Shown here: piece by piece, positions 1 to 7,344 of the stretch
Position numbering within the stretch: position 1 is the first letter of the stretch
Layout of the letters: every line of letters starts with the position of its first letter
Made by a program: the position numbers and the translations under genes
Origin: Gallionella sp.
GTDB taxonomy: Bacteria > Pseudomonadota > Gammaproteobacteria > Burkholderiales > Gallionellaceae
Length of the DNA stretch: 21,324 bases
NCBI GenBank assembly: GCA_030645955.1
Contig: JAUSMR010000186.1
Span: 1-21,324, forward strand
Reading direction: 5' to 3'
Notes under the pieces: generated by a model
Seen by the model: only the letters and a program-made list of their open reading frames with translations
What the model was told of the DNA's origin: nothing
The model's database searches: none

Positions 1-8
1 AGACCAAG

Positions 9-650
9 ATGAACCTCAAGTCGTCGGCTGTGAGCGCCGTCTTCCGTGCTGTCGCGGTGGTTTCGATCATTGGCGCGTCCACCTTCGCCGCCAGCATGGC
101 GGTCGCCGCCCTGACGCCGACGCAGCAGGCCGCGGCCGACACCCTGGCCCAGACCTTGGCCACGGCGATCGCCAATGCGTCAACGGGTACGGGAAACCAG
201 CAGGCCGACGTGGAAGCGGCGATCGCCGCGGCCCTCGTCGGCCAGGATCCGATCATCGCCAATGCGGCCCTGGCCGCCGCCGCGAAATCCTCGACTGTTA
301 CGGCGGTCTTGACCATCCCAGGCGTTCAGGACGCAATCTTCGCTCAGAAGACCACGGTGCTGGCCGCCGCCATCGTCGAGGCCGCCAACAATGCCGGCAG
401 CGATCCGGCCGCCATTCAAGCCGCCGTCTCCGACGTCGTCGCCACGGCGAGCGTGAGCCCGACGATCGCCGCGGCGGCTTTCCAGCTGGCTCAGTCTTCC
501 GGCGATCTCAATTCGTCGACGACGACCACTGTCGCCAATCTTGGCGACGCGGTCCAAACGCTCGTCGACAACAACCAGACGGGCACCATTCAGGTGGCGA
601 CCACGCAGCCGAACGCCACGGAGCCCACGGCTCCGTTCTACGTCGGATAA
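9..650 (+). CDS. Ala-rich secreted protein of unknown function
   Basis: 213 aa. I do not recognise the family. The N-terminus looks like a Sec signal peptide: a Lys/Arg-containing start, a hydrophobic stretch at about residues 14-33, and an AVA site with likely cleavage after residue 33. The mature part is very rich in Ala, Val, Thr and Gln and looks mostly helical. It has no Cys, Trp, His, Arg or Met, and by my count 12 acidic residues against two lysines, so it is clearly acidic. Two loosely similar blocks begin with QDP (about residues 78-80) and SDP (about 131-133). A Thr/Asn/Pro-rich tail ends in FYVG. Only eight bases precede the ATG, so its ribosome site cannot be judged. Position directly upstream of the beta-barrel and Wzc genes suggests a periplasmic or surface role linked to polysaccharide export, but that is inference only. 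The minus-strand frame opposite it is a GC-rich shadow. Confidence 0.8.
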   Translation: MNLKSSAVSAVFRAVAVVSIIGASTFAASMAVAALTPTQQAAADTLAQTLATAIANASTGTGNQQADVEAAIAAALVGQDPIIANAALAAAAKSSTVTAVLTIPGVQDAIFAQKTTVLAAAIVEAANNAGSDPAAIQAAVSDVVATASVSPTIAAAAFQLAQSSGDLNSSTTTTVANLGDAVQTLVDNNQTGTIQVATTQPNATEPTAPFYVG

Positions 651-662
651 TATTTAGACAGC

Positions 663-684
663 GCGCCGGATCAGAGTCCGGCGC
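663..684 (+). terminator. GC-rich hairpin after the first gene
   Basis: Perfect 8-bp inverted repeat (GCGCCGGA / TCCGGCGC) with a 6-nt loop, 13 bases after the stop of the first gene. It is followed by ATAT rather than a T-run. It could be a weak intrinsic terminator or an mRNA-stabilising hairpin. A second, smaller perfect inverted repeat (GAGGCG at 707-712, CGCCTC at 720-725) lies between it and the next gene. Confidence 0.45.
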
Positions 685-752
685 ATATCAATGGCGACAG
701 GGCGGTGAGGCGTATGAAGCGCCTCCCGACCGTTGGATAATGGGGTTTTCCG

Positions 753-2060
753 GTGACTTCAGACAGACGCATTCTCTTGGCGGGCGCCGCCCTGCTCCTG
801 GCCGGCAGCGCCTCCCAGGCTTTGGCCCAGTCAACCGTGAAACAGGCTGGCGGCGGGGCGGAGAACTTCGCCCGCGATCGAAACATCGCCGTCACGGAGC
901 GCAATCACCAAGGCTATGAGGCCCGCGGCCTGCACATGGGCGGCTTCACGGCGTTTCCCAAGGTCTCGCTGACCGGCGAAGCCAACGACAACATCTACGC
1001 CCAGAAGACCGGCGAGACGAACGACGTCGTCTGGCGCGTTCGGCCTGAGGTTGTGGTCGCTTCTGACTGGAGCCGGCATTCGCTGCAATTTTACGCAAGC
1101 GCGACGGCCAATCGCTACCAGGACAACTCCAGCGAGAACACCACCGACTACAATGGCGGCGTGAATGTCAGGCTTGATGCGTCCCGCAACGCCCACGTCG
1201 ATTTTGGGGGCAGCGGATCGCGGAGCACCGAACCCCGCACCTCTCCGAACGCTCCCGCGGCGGCTCTGGAGCCGACGCGCTTCGACGCAACCACCTTCTA
1301 TCTGGGTGGCACCAACGCGTTCAACCGGTTGCGCCTCTCCACCCGCTTCGACTACGCCAAGAACGATTATCGGGACACGAAGCGGCCTGGCGTCGGCCCC
1401 GCCAGCGTCATCGACCAGGATTTCCGCGACCGCACCCAGACCTCGATCATGGGCAGGGCTGACTATGCGGTGAGCCCGGACACGGCCCTGTTCGTGGAAG
1501 TGATCGGCAACAAGCGGAACTATCGGGTCGACAGGCCCGCCGTCGCCCTGACCCGCGACTCCAAGGGCGTGCAGGCCTTGGTCGGCGCCAATTTCGAACT
1601 CGGCGCCCTGACCCGCGGCGAGGTGGGCGTCGGCTATCTTCGCCAGTCCTACGATGACGCCACCCTTAGCGACGTGTCCGGCTTTGGTGCTAGGGCGCAG
1701 GTGGAATGGTTCCCCAGCCAACTGACCACCGTGACCTTCGCGGGCAGCCGCACTGTGGAGGACAGCGTCCTTTCAACTACGGCCGCCTATGTCTCGAACA
1801 ACATCTCGGCCAAGGTCGACCATGAGTTCCTGCGCAATGTGCTGGTCGCGGGCCAAGTGGGGTATGGCAAGGACGAGTATGAGAAGATCGATCGGAGCGA
1901 CAAGCGCCTGAGCGCTGGTGTCAACGCGACTTATCTTTTGAACCACAATGTCGGCCTGAATGTGGGCTACAGCTACGCCAAGCAGACCTCAGGCGGCCTC
2001 GCCAGTGGCGCTGAATTTAAGGTCAACAAGGTGAACGCCACCCTGACCCTGCAGTTCTAG
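753..2060 (+). CDS. Outer-membrane beta-barrel protein of a polysaccharide locus
   Basis: 435 aa from a GTG start. A clear signal peptide (MTSDRRILLAG, hydrophobic core, SQALA) has likely cleavage after residue 25. From about residue 70 the protein alternates polar and hydrophobic residues in short strands rich in Tyr, Phe, Gly, Asn and Asp. It ends in LTLQF, the C-terminal Phe typical of outer-membrane beta-barrels recognised by the Bam machinery. This fits the putative beta-barrel porin 2 type of protein (PF10082-like) often found beside Wza/Wzc genes in alphaproteobacterial exopolysaccharide loci; that family call is from memory of the pattern. The likely role is passage or anchoring of the polysaccharide at the outer membrane, which is inferred from context. 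It lies between a hairpin and a good terminator, so it may be transcribed apart from wzc. The long minus-strand frame across 831-1721 is a shadow of its codon bias. Confidence 0.85.
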   Translation: MTSDRRILLAGAALLLAGSASQALAQSTVKQAGGGAENFARDRNIAVTERNHQGYEARGLHMGGFTAFPKVSLTGEANDNIYAQKTGETNDVVWRVRPEVVVASDWSRHSLQFYASATANRYQDNSSENTTDYNGGVNVRLDASRNAHVDFGGSGSRSTEPRTSPNAPAAALEPTRFDATTFYLGGTNAFNRLRLSTRFDYAKNDYRDTKRPGVGPASVIDQDFRDRTQTSIMGRADYAVSPDTALFVEVIGNKRNYRVDRPAVALTRDSKGVQALVGANFELGALTRGEVGVGYLRQSYDDATLSDVSGFGARAQVEWFPSQLTTVTFAGSRTVEDSVLSTTAAYVSNNISAKVDHEFLRNVLVAGQVGYGKDEYEKIDRSDKRLSAGVNATYLLNHNVGLNVGYSYAKQTSGGLASGAEFKVNKVNATLTLQF

Positions 2061-2064
2061 TCTC

Positions 2065-2101
2065 GATCGCGCCGTCCTGGGGGCGGGTTGGCGCGATCTT
2101 T
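2065..2101 (+). terminator. Probable intrinsic terminator after the beta-barrel gene
   Basis: Perfect 9-bp inverted repeat, GATCGCGCC (2065-2073) and GGCGCGATC (2090-2098), with a 16-nt loop. It is followed by TTTG and begins five bases after the stop codon. The stem is strong and the T-run is short, so readthrough into wzc is possible. Confidence 0.6.
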
Positions 2102-2130
2102 GAAATGCCGCGGAGAAGCGGACCCAATAT

Positions 2131-2159
2131 GGGCCAGACGTTCGCAAGACGCCTGGCCC
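2131..2159 (+). promoter_or_regulatory. Inverted repeat in the wzc leader
   Basis: Perfect 7-bp inverted repeat, GGGCCAG (2131-2137) and CTGGCCC (2153-2159), with a 15-nt loop. It ends 22 bases before the preferred wzc ATG and just upstream of its AAGG ribosome site. It could be an operator or an mRNA structure near the ribosome site. Nothing in the sequence shows which. Confidence 0.3.
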
Positions 2160-2181
2160 TAACTGTTAAGGCGTGAGTTGC

Positions 2182-4440
2182 ATGAACCTGCATAGCCCCT
2201 CCCCTACCGGCGCGGATGCCGATTTCCAGGAGCGGGCGCGCACGTCCGCCACCTGGCTGCCGACGGTCGCCGAGGGACTTGATATTCGTCGGATCTTTGT
2301 CGCCTTCCGCCGGCGGTTCCGCCTGTTCGCCGCCGTGGCCCTGGCCGTGCTCCTGGTTGTCATCCTGGTGACGCTGCAGGCCACCCCGAAATATACCGCA
2401 ACCGCCAACGTGATGCTGGACACCCGCAAGGAGCGGGTCAGCAACGTCGAGGAAGTCCTGTCCGGACTACCGGCCGACTCCAGCGCCGTCGATACCGAAG
2501 TCGAAATCCTCAAATCCCGGCAGCTGGCGGAACGGGTGGTCAAGAGCCTCAGGCTTGAAGAAGATCCAGAGTTCAACGGCGCTCTCCGCAAGCCAAGCGG
2601 CGTGAAGGCGCTCCTGAGTGGGATCAGTTCCATGTTTGGCGTCAAGGCTCCTGAAGCGGTTACCTTGAGCGCCGAAGCGGAACAGAGGAGGCATGAGCAG
2701 ATCGTTGGCGCCGTGCTTGGTGGGCTGTCGGTCAAGCGGGCCGGCCTCACATATGTGATCAATGTTAACTACGAGTCTGATAGCGCCACCAAGGCCGCGA
2801 CCATCGCCAACAAGTTCGCCGAACTCTATCTGCTCGAACAGATGGAAGCGAAGTTCGACGCCACTCAGCAGGCGACGACCTGGCTCAACAGCCGGCTCGG
2901 TGAACTCCGCGGACAGGTGCAGGCCGACGAAGCCGCCGTTCAGCAGTACAAGATCGCCAACAACCTGCTGAGCGCCTCGGGCACCAATCTGACCGAGCAA
3001 GAGATCTCCAACTACAATCTGACACTCTCCCAGGCCCGCGCCCAAGTCGCCGAGGATCAGGCGCGCCTGTCGACCGCGCGCTCGCAACTGGCGCGAGGTT
3101 CCTCAGGCGATGACGTCGGTGAAGCTCTGACCTCGCCCGTCGTCCAGCAGCTGCGCCAGCAGCGTGCGGCGGTGAGTGCCCAGGTCGCCGACCTGCAGGG
3201 CCGCTATGGCGAGCGGCACCCCGAAATGCTAAAGGCCAAGCGCCAGCTGTCGGATATCGACGCCCAGATCCAGCAGGAGATCCAGCGGATCATCTCCAAC
3301 CTGCAGGCCAAGGCCCAGGTCTCAACCCAGCGTGCCGCGGCCGTCTCCGGCAGCCTTGGCGGCGCCAGGGGCACCCTGGCGGCCAACAGCCGCGCCATGG
3401 TGCGACTGAACGAGCTGCAACGGAACGCCGACGCTTCACGCACCCTCTATGAGAGCTATCTGAACCGCTACAAGGAGACGAGCACCCAGGGCGGACTGGA
3501 GCAGTCCGACGCCCGCGTAGTCTCCAAGGCCAACATTCCGACTGGGCAAAGTTCCCCCAAGGTGGCGCTCAACCTCGCCCTCGGACTGGTTCTCGCCGTG
3601 GGTTCCGGGATAGCTGCCGTGATTCTGGCCGAACTACTGGACGCAGGCCTGGCCACCGCCGAAGACGTGGAGCGTAGACTTGACACTTCCTATCTGGGCG
3701 CCATCCCTTTGTTGGCCTCTGTGTCGGAGGGACGAACAGAATCCCCGATCGATTATGTGGTGGCCAAGCCTCTCTCCAGCTTCTCCGAGGCGTTCCGGAA
3801 CCTGCGGACTTCTATCCTTCATTCCCGTCTTGGCGAACCGGTGAAGATCGTTGCCATTACCTCAGCGCTTCCCGGCGAAGGCAAGACCACCACCTCTGTT
3901 TGCCTGGCCCGCTCGTCGGCCCTGCAGGGCGCTAAGGTCCTCGTGGTGGACTGCGACCTACGCCGCCGCACGGTGAACCGCATGCTGGAGGCCGAACCGG
4001 AGATCGGCCTGCTGGAGGTCCTAAATGGAGATGCCACCCTGGAACAGGCGGTCACCCTGGATGCCGCCAGCGGCGCTTACATCTTGCCGCTCTCAAAAAA
4101 CATTTTCACCCCCAAGGATGTGTTTGGCTCGGTCGCCATGGACAAGCTGCTGACCGAGCTTCGCCAGTCCTACGACCTCGTCATACTGGACACAGCCCCG
4201 GTCTTGCCGGTAGCCGACACGCGAGTTCTGGCCCCCAAGGCCGATGTCGTGGTCTTCCTGGCCCGGTGGCGCAAGACTCCGCAACACGCCATTGAGGCGG
4301 CGTTCCGGCTACTTTCAGGGACGGGCGCTCACGTCGGAGGCGTGGCGCTGACTCAGATGGATATGAAGCAACAGACCAAATACGGTTACGGCGACCCTGG
4401 TTACTACTACGCCGAATACAAGAAATACTATACATCTTGA
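2182..4440 (+). CDS. wzc: Wzc-like polysaccharide co-polymerase / BY-kinase
   Basis: 752 aa inner-membrane protein that controls chain length and export of a Wzy-polymerised polysaccharide through autophosphorylation. A Wzz-type N-terminal region has TM1 at about 48-66. A long periplasmic coiled-coil region (about 205-380) follows, then a GNVR-type segment and TM2 at about 461-486. The cytoplasmic kinase has EAFRNLRTS (536-544), Walker A SALPGEGKTT (561-570), Walker A' VLVVDCDLR (586-594) and Walker B DLVILDTAPVL (665-675). The tail has eight tyrosines within the last 19 residues (734-752), the usual autophosphorylation cluster. Both halves are fused in one chain, as in proteobacterial Wzc. 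I chose the ATG at 2182 because AAGG lies 10 bases upstream; an in-frame GTG at 2173 is the alternative and is too close to that site. No Wza or Wzb partner gene is visible. Confidence 0.95.
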   Translation: MNLHSPSPTGADADFQERARTSATWLPTVAEGLDIRRIFVAFRRRFRLFAAVALAVLLVVILVTLQATPKYTATANVMLDTRKERVSNVEEVLSGLPADSSAVDTEVEILKSRQLAERVVKSLRLEEDPEFNGALRKPSGVKALLSGISSMFGVKAPEAVTLSAEAEQRRHEQIVGAVLGGLSVKRAGLTYVINVNYESDSATKAATIANKFAELYLLEQMEAKFDATQQATTWLNSRLGELRGQVQADEAAVQQYKIANNLLSASGTNLTEQEISNYNLTLSQARAQVAEDQARLSTARSQLARGSSGDDVGEALTSPVVQQLRQQRAAVSAQVADLQGRYGERHPEMLKAKRQLSDIDAQIQQEIQRIISNLQAKAQVSTQRAAAVSGSLGGARGTLAANSRAMVRLNELQRNADASRTLYESYLNRYKETSTQGGLEQSDARVVSKANIPTGQSSPKVALNLALGLVLAVGSGIAAVILAELLDAGLATAEDVERRLDTSYLGAIPLLASVSEGRTESPIDYVVAKPLSSFSEAFRNLRTSILHSRLGEPVKIVAITSALPGEGKTTTSVCLARSSALQGAKVLVVDCDLRRRTVNRMLEAEPEIGLLEVLNGDATLEQAVTLDAASGAYILPLSKNIFTPKDVFGSVAMDKLLTELRQSYDLVILDTAPVLPVADTRVLAPKADVVVFLARWRKTPQHAIEAAFRLLSGTGAHVGGVALTQMDMKQQTKYGYGDPGYYYAEYKKYYTS

Positions 4441-4727
4441 ATGAGTGGACACTCTTACTTAGAACTTCGTCTACGGTGAATTGCATTCAGCCTTCGATCG
4501 TGTTAATTTTAGAGCGGCATGTAGTTCCAGGGGTCTGCCTGTAGGCTGGAACTGGAGGCCGATGTGCTTAAGGCGAAATCACGGCAGGGCAGCCCCACCT
4601 GAGTATCGGGGTCGCCCAACACGTGATGCCCTTCAGTGAACGCGCTTCGGGAGAAACCGGCTCGTCGGATCCTGTTGCGCTCAGGAACCGATCTGTGGAA
4701 TTGCGCCGAGCACCCTGTTTATTCATT
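4441..4727. other. Intergenic region between convergent genes
   Basis: 287 bases between the 3' ends of wzc (+) and the methyltransferase (-). No convincing coding frame. It contains a perfect 8-bp inverted repeat, AGTTCCAG (4523-4530) and CTGGAACT (4546-4553), with a 15-nt loop. A second imperfect GC-rich hairpin lies at about 4587-4616 (GGGC..CCCC with GGGG..GCCC). Neither is followed by a T-run on either strand, but both sit where bidirectional terminators would be expected. Confidence 0.4.
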
Positions 4728-5429
4728 TCACGCGGGTAGCGGCTTCTGTGCGACGAGAACATAGGTAACCGCCCAAGCGGCTCGCGCAGCAACCACATCC
4801 TTCTTCATCATCCCAAGTACCTTTGCCTCGAGCCGGTGCATGAAGCTGAAGATCGTGCGTGCCAACAAAGACACGGGCCCGAATAACCTTAGCTTCTGTA
4901 GCGGCGCTATACCCTGGAGGTAGATCGTCCCCATGACCCCAAGCAGATACCAGAAGCCACCGAGCGTTTTGATCTCGACTAGCTGGAAGCCGGCATTCTG
5001 CAGCGCTTTTTCTGTGGCAAATCGCGTGAATCGCATGAAATCATACGGTGCGGCATGTATGGGGTAGAGAAAGGGGTAGCTGAGAAATAGGTATCCCCCC
5101 GGCCTGAGCGCTCGATACGATTCTGAGAAACTCTTTAGCGGGTCGGGTAAGTGCTCAATCACTTGACTGGACAAGATGGCATCCGCGACCCCGTCCTCTA
5201 CAGGCAGGTTATCGGCACTTCCGACTAGGTCAATGAACTCATTGCCATAAAACCCGTGATCGATGTCGACCCCAATGTGTCGACTAACCCGCCCTCGAAG
5301 GAATTCGGCGAAGGGTTTCTTGCCGCAACCGACATCGTACAGCGCCATCTCCGGGCTCAGGTATTTATTCAACATATCTTTCATGAGCGCTTGCGAGTCG
5401 GTTCGCTGATTCAACTTCTCATGGGGCAT
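4728..5429 (-). CDS. SAM-dependent class I methyltransferase
   Basis: 233 aa. Motif I is YDVGCG (31-36). An acidic motif follows in GVDID (53-57), and the post-motif is VIEHLPDPL (90-98) with RALRPGG, typical of Methyltransf_11-type enzymes. A second conserved block holds PF (119-120), IH (124-125), PYD (128-130) and R..TR (133-136). It is shared at identical residue numbers with the methyltransferase at 11159. The C-terminal third is hydrophobic with basic residues, suggesting membrane association, as expected for an enzyme acting on lipid-linked sugars. The ATG at 5429 has GGAG seven bases upstream. It is the only complete gene on the minus strand in the locus. The substrate is unknown; methylation of a sugar in the repeat unit is inferred from context. 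Confidence 0.85.
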   Translation of the reverse strand: MPHEKLNQRTDSQALMKDMLNKYLSPEMALYDVGCGKKPFAEFLRGRVSRHIGVDIDHGFYGNEFIDLVGSADNLPVEDGVADAILSSQVIEHLPDPLKSFSESYRALRPGGYLFLSYPFLYPIHAAPYDFMRFTRFATEKALQNAGFQLVEIKTLGGFWYLLGVMGTIYLQGIAPLQKLRLFGPVSLLARTIFSFMHRLEAKVLGMMKKDVVAARAAWAVTYVLVAQKPLPA

Positions 5430-5835
5430 AGGTGGCTCCGAGGCTGCACAGAATGTTTGGCTATGCTCATCTTAGCGTGTGCTTGGAAATTTGCGCGGGG
5501 GCACTGCCCGTTAATCGTATGGGCAGACTTAGCCGAGGGCCGAGCGCGCCAAATCGCGCCATCTGATCTCCTTTCTGGGCCGATTGAGACCGCGGGCCTT
5601 CAATCGGAATTCCGCCGAAGGATATGCGCTCTGGCGACTTGCTCAGTCCCTGATCCAACTCAATTTCCCCCGTGTACAAAATGCTTCCACCGAACGCATT
5701 AACTTCCGGCTACAATTGAGAGAGCATCAGATGTGGGTAACGCGCTGTGAACGGATACCAAAAATCACTCCCTTTATATTGAGCCTGAGTCTATAGAATT
5801 TCCGGGATTGGGCGCGGCGCTGAGTTCCGGCAAAC

Positions 5836-5851
5836 TGGCGCGCTTCTTGCG
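5836..5851 (+). promoter_or_regulatory. Candidate sigma-54 (RpoN) -24/-12 promoter
   Basis: TGGCGCGCTTCTTGCG fits the sigma-54 consensus TGGCACG-N4-TTGC(A/T). The GG and GC dinucleotides have the required spacing, and the only core deviation is G for A at the fifth position. The last base, G, is outside the A/T preference. Transcription would start near 5862 and give a leader of about 70 bases before the ATG at 5932. The site is intergenic and correctly oriented. The surrounding GCGCGC repeats raise the odds of a chance match somewhat. Confidence 0.5.
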
Positions 5852-5876
5852 CGCAAATCCCAAGAGTTAAGATTTG

Positions 5877-5906
5877 AAGGAGGCGGTTTTGCGGGGCGCT
5901 CAATAG
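5877..5906 (+). promoter_or_regulatory. Orphan ribosome site with a five-codon leader frame
   Basis: AAGGAGG (5877-5883) is the strongest ribosome-binding sequence in this intergenic region, but it is about 48 bases upstream of the annotated ATG. Five bases after it a TTG (5889) opens a frame of only five codons (M-R-G-A-Q) ending at TAG 5906. The frame of the downstream gene has a TGA at 5875-5877 and no usable start codon between that and the ATG at 5932, so this site does not extend the gene. It could be a leader peptide or coincidental. Confidence 0.25.
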
Positions 5907-5931
5907 GCACCCAGGAGCGAACCGGCGAAGC

Positions 5932-7218
5932 ATGCAAATGAAACCAGTTGCTGAAGCCGAGGCCACTGAAGATTTGGTCACCTCGCCCGATCAGTCAGGT
6001 CATCACCATTTCATGGTGCTAGTTGCGGGTTCGGCGGTCATCGTCGCGTGGACGCTCATTAGCGCCTACCAGATTGGCGGTCTGCAATTTTGGCTTCATT
6101 CTACACCCCACCTCCTACACCTTGCTACTGCTGCCGCATGTTGCGCCATATCGGCAGTAAATGCCGGCCGAATGAGGGGAAGCTTAGAATATAAGCTGGG
6201 TCAGAGCCTCACTTCTACTCTCTTCATATTCGGCGTATATTCATTAATTATCATGTCGTTCCGTCTATTCTTTTCACGTCCGATGCTTTTATCTGTCACC
6301 ACTTGCGCCTTATTCACCTGCGCATTGGTCGTCTGGCTGAAACACAAGATGACCAAAACGCGCATTGCCGTTATCGCCCCCCTTATTGGTGATGCAACTT
6401 TCGCGTTATCCTACGGCCGCGCAATTACCGATCCGCGAACCGACCTCCGCGGATTCGACACCGTACTCGTGTCCCTAACCGAGACCGTTAGCGCCGAGTG
6501 GGCCCGCGCACTGTCACGAGCTATGCTGGCAGGCTGTAGGGTCCGACATGTCGGCCAGTACGTCGAGGAATTGCAAGGCACCATCTCACTAGACCATTTC
6601 GAATTCGAACATCTCCCTCCGAATGGCATCGCATCCTACAGAACCGCCAAGCGATTACTCGACATCGCCCTCGTGGTCTTCATCCTACCCGTAGGACTTC
6701 CCGCCGTTCTCCTAAGCGCATTGGCGATCCTGCTAACGATGGGGGCGCCAGTCTTCTTTCTTCAGGAACGCATTGGATTGGGGGGCGCACCATTTTGGAT
6801 TTGGAAATTGCGGACAATGCGCATTCGGCGTGACGCCGAAGCAATGCGAGCGACGATTGTCGGTGACGACCGAGTAACCCCAGTCGGGCGTATCCTGCGC
6901 AGATTCCGTATCGACGAGCTACCGCAATTGTGGAACGTACTCAGGGGCGACATGAGCCTAATCGGCCCCCGCCCCGAGGCGGCGCTCATGCACTCCGAGT
7001 ACATGAGCAAGCTGCCCAATTACGCATATCGGTACCTCGTGCGCCCCGGCATCACAGGATGGGCTCAGGTCAACGCTCCGCCCTCCGCAACGGCCGAGGA
7101 GGCCAAGCGGAAATTAATCTACGATCTATATTACGTAAAGAAACTTTCTTTCACGCTCGATCTCCAGATCATCGCCAGGACATTCTGGACAATCACTATG
7201 GGCGGCGGAGCTCGCTAG
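5932..7218 (+). CDS. Initiating polyprenyl-phosphate sugar-phosphate transferase (WbaP/ExoY type)
   Basis: 428 aa inner-membrane enzyme. It transfers a sugar-1-phosphate to undecaprenyl phosphate and so starts each repeat unit. The N-terminal part has several hydrophobic segments (about 23-45, 58-75, 92-112, 116-135), followed by a degenerate nucleotide-binding-like domain. The catalytic bac_transf domain spans about 240-428. It begins with KRLLDIALVVF and a membrane hairpin, and has LRTMR, the RIDELPQLWNVL block with the catalytic Asp-Glu pair at 328-329, SLIGPRPE (342-349) and a VRPGITGWAQV motif. Length and domain order match full-length polyprenyl glycosylphosphotransferases rather than the short ExoY form. 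The ATG at 5932 has only a distant AGGAG (about 14 bases), so initiation may be weak. The sugar (Glc, Gal or another hexose) cannot be read from the sequence. Confidence 0.93.
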   Translation: MQMKPVAEAEATEDLVTSPDQSGHHHFMVLVAGSAVIVAWTLISAYQIGGLQFWLHSTPHLLHLATAAACCAISAVNAGRMRGSLEYKLGQSLTSTLFIFGVYSLIIMSFRLFFSRPMLLSVTTCALFTCALVVWLKHKMTKTRIAVIAPLIGDATFALSYGRAITDPRTDLRGFDTVLVSLTETVSAEWARALSRAMLAGCRVRHVGQYVEELQGTISLDHFEFEHLPPNGIASYRTAKRLLDIALVVFILPVGLPAVLLSALAILLTMGAPVFFLQERIGLGGAPFWIWKLRTMRIRRDAEAMRATIVGDDRVTPVGRILRRFRIDELPQLWNVLRGDMSLIGPRPEAALMHSEYMSKLPNYAYRYLVRPGITGWAQVNAPPSATAEEAKRKLIYDLYYVKKLSFTLDLQIIARTFWTITMGGGAR

Positions 7219-7344
7219 TAAAATGAACGCTAAATCCGTCTGGTATCCGAAGGCGTCCAGGACTGCGAGATATTTTACCGGACGCACCACTCTCTTCTTG
7301 CGAGTGCTGAGTTGATTCCCACGCAAAAGATCGTGACCTCTATA

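Larger units (their letters stand above)
5430..5931. other. Divergent intergenic control region
   Basis: 502 bases between the divergently transcribed methyltransferase (-) and initiating glycosyltransferase (+). The overlapping open frames here are short and have no recognisable motifs, so I treat the region as non-coding. It must hold promoters for both sides. It contains the sigma-54-type site at 5836-5851, an orphan ribosome-binding sequence at 5877-5883, and a CGCGCC direct repeat (5545-5550 and 5555-5560) spaced one helical turn apart. Confidence 0.6.

Noticed and set aside
180..557. 125-aa Arg/Gly-rich minus-strand frame in the first gene
   Set aside because: Composition is a shadow of the Ala-rich plus-strand frame; no motif.
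831..1721. 296-aa minus-strand frame opposite the beta-barrel gene
   Set aside because: It is fully antisense to a gene with signal peptide and barrel features, has no motif, and is typical of GC-rich codon shadows.
2089..2104. Second sigma-54-like sequence, TGGCGCGATCTTTGAA, upstream of wzc
   Set aside because: The essential GC of the -12 element is GA here, and the sequence is largely the right arm of the terminator stem at 2090-2098.
5256..5981. Several 70-150-aa frames across the divergent intergenic region
   Set aside because: They overlap each other and the methyltransferase, show no recognisable motif or domain, and compete with promoter signals.
7312..7344. TTG at 7312 as start of the GT4 gene
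   Set aside because: Rare start codon without a ribosome site; the ATGs at 7345 and 7441 are both more plausible and keep the whole GT4 domain.
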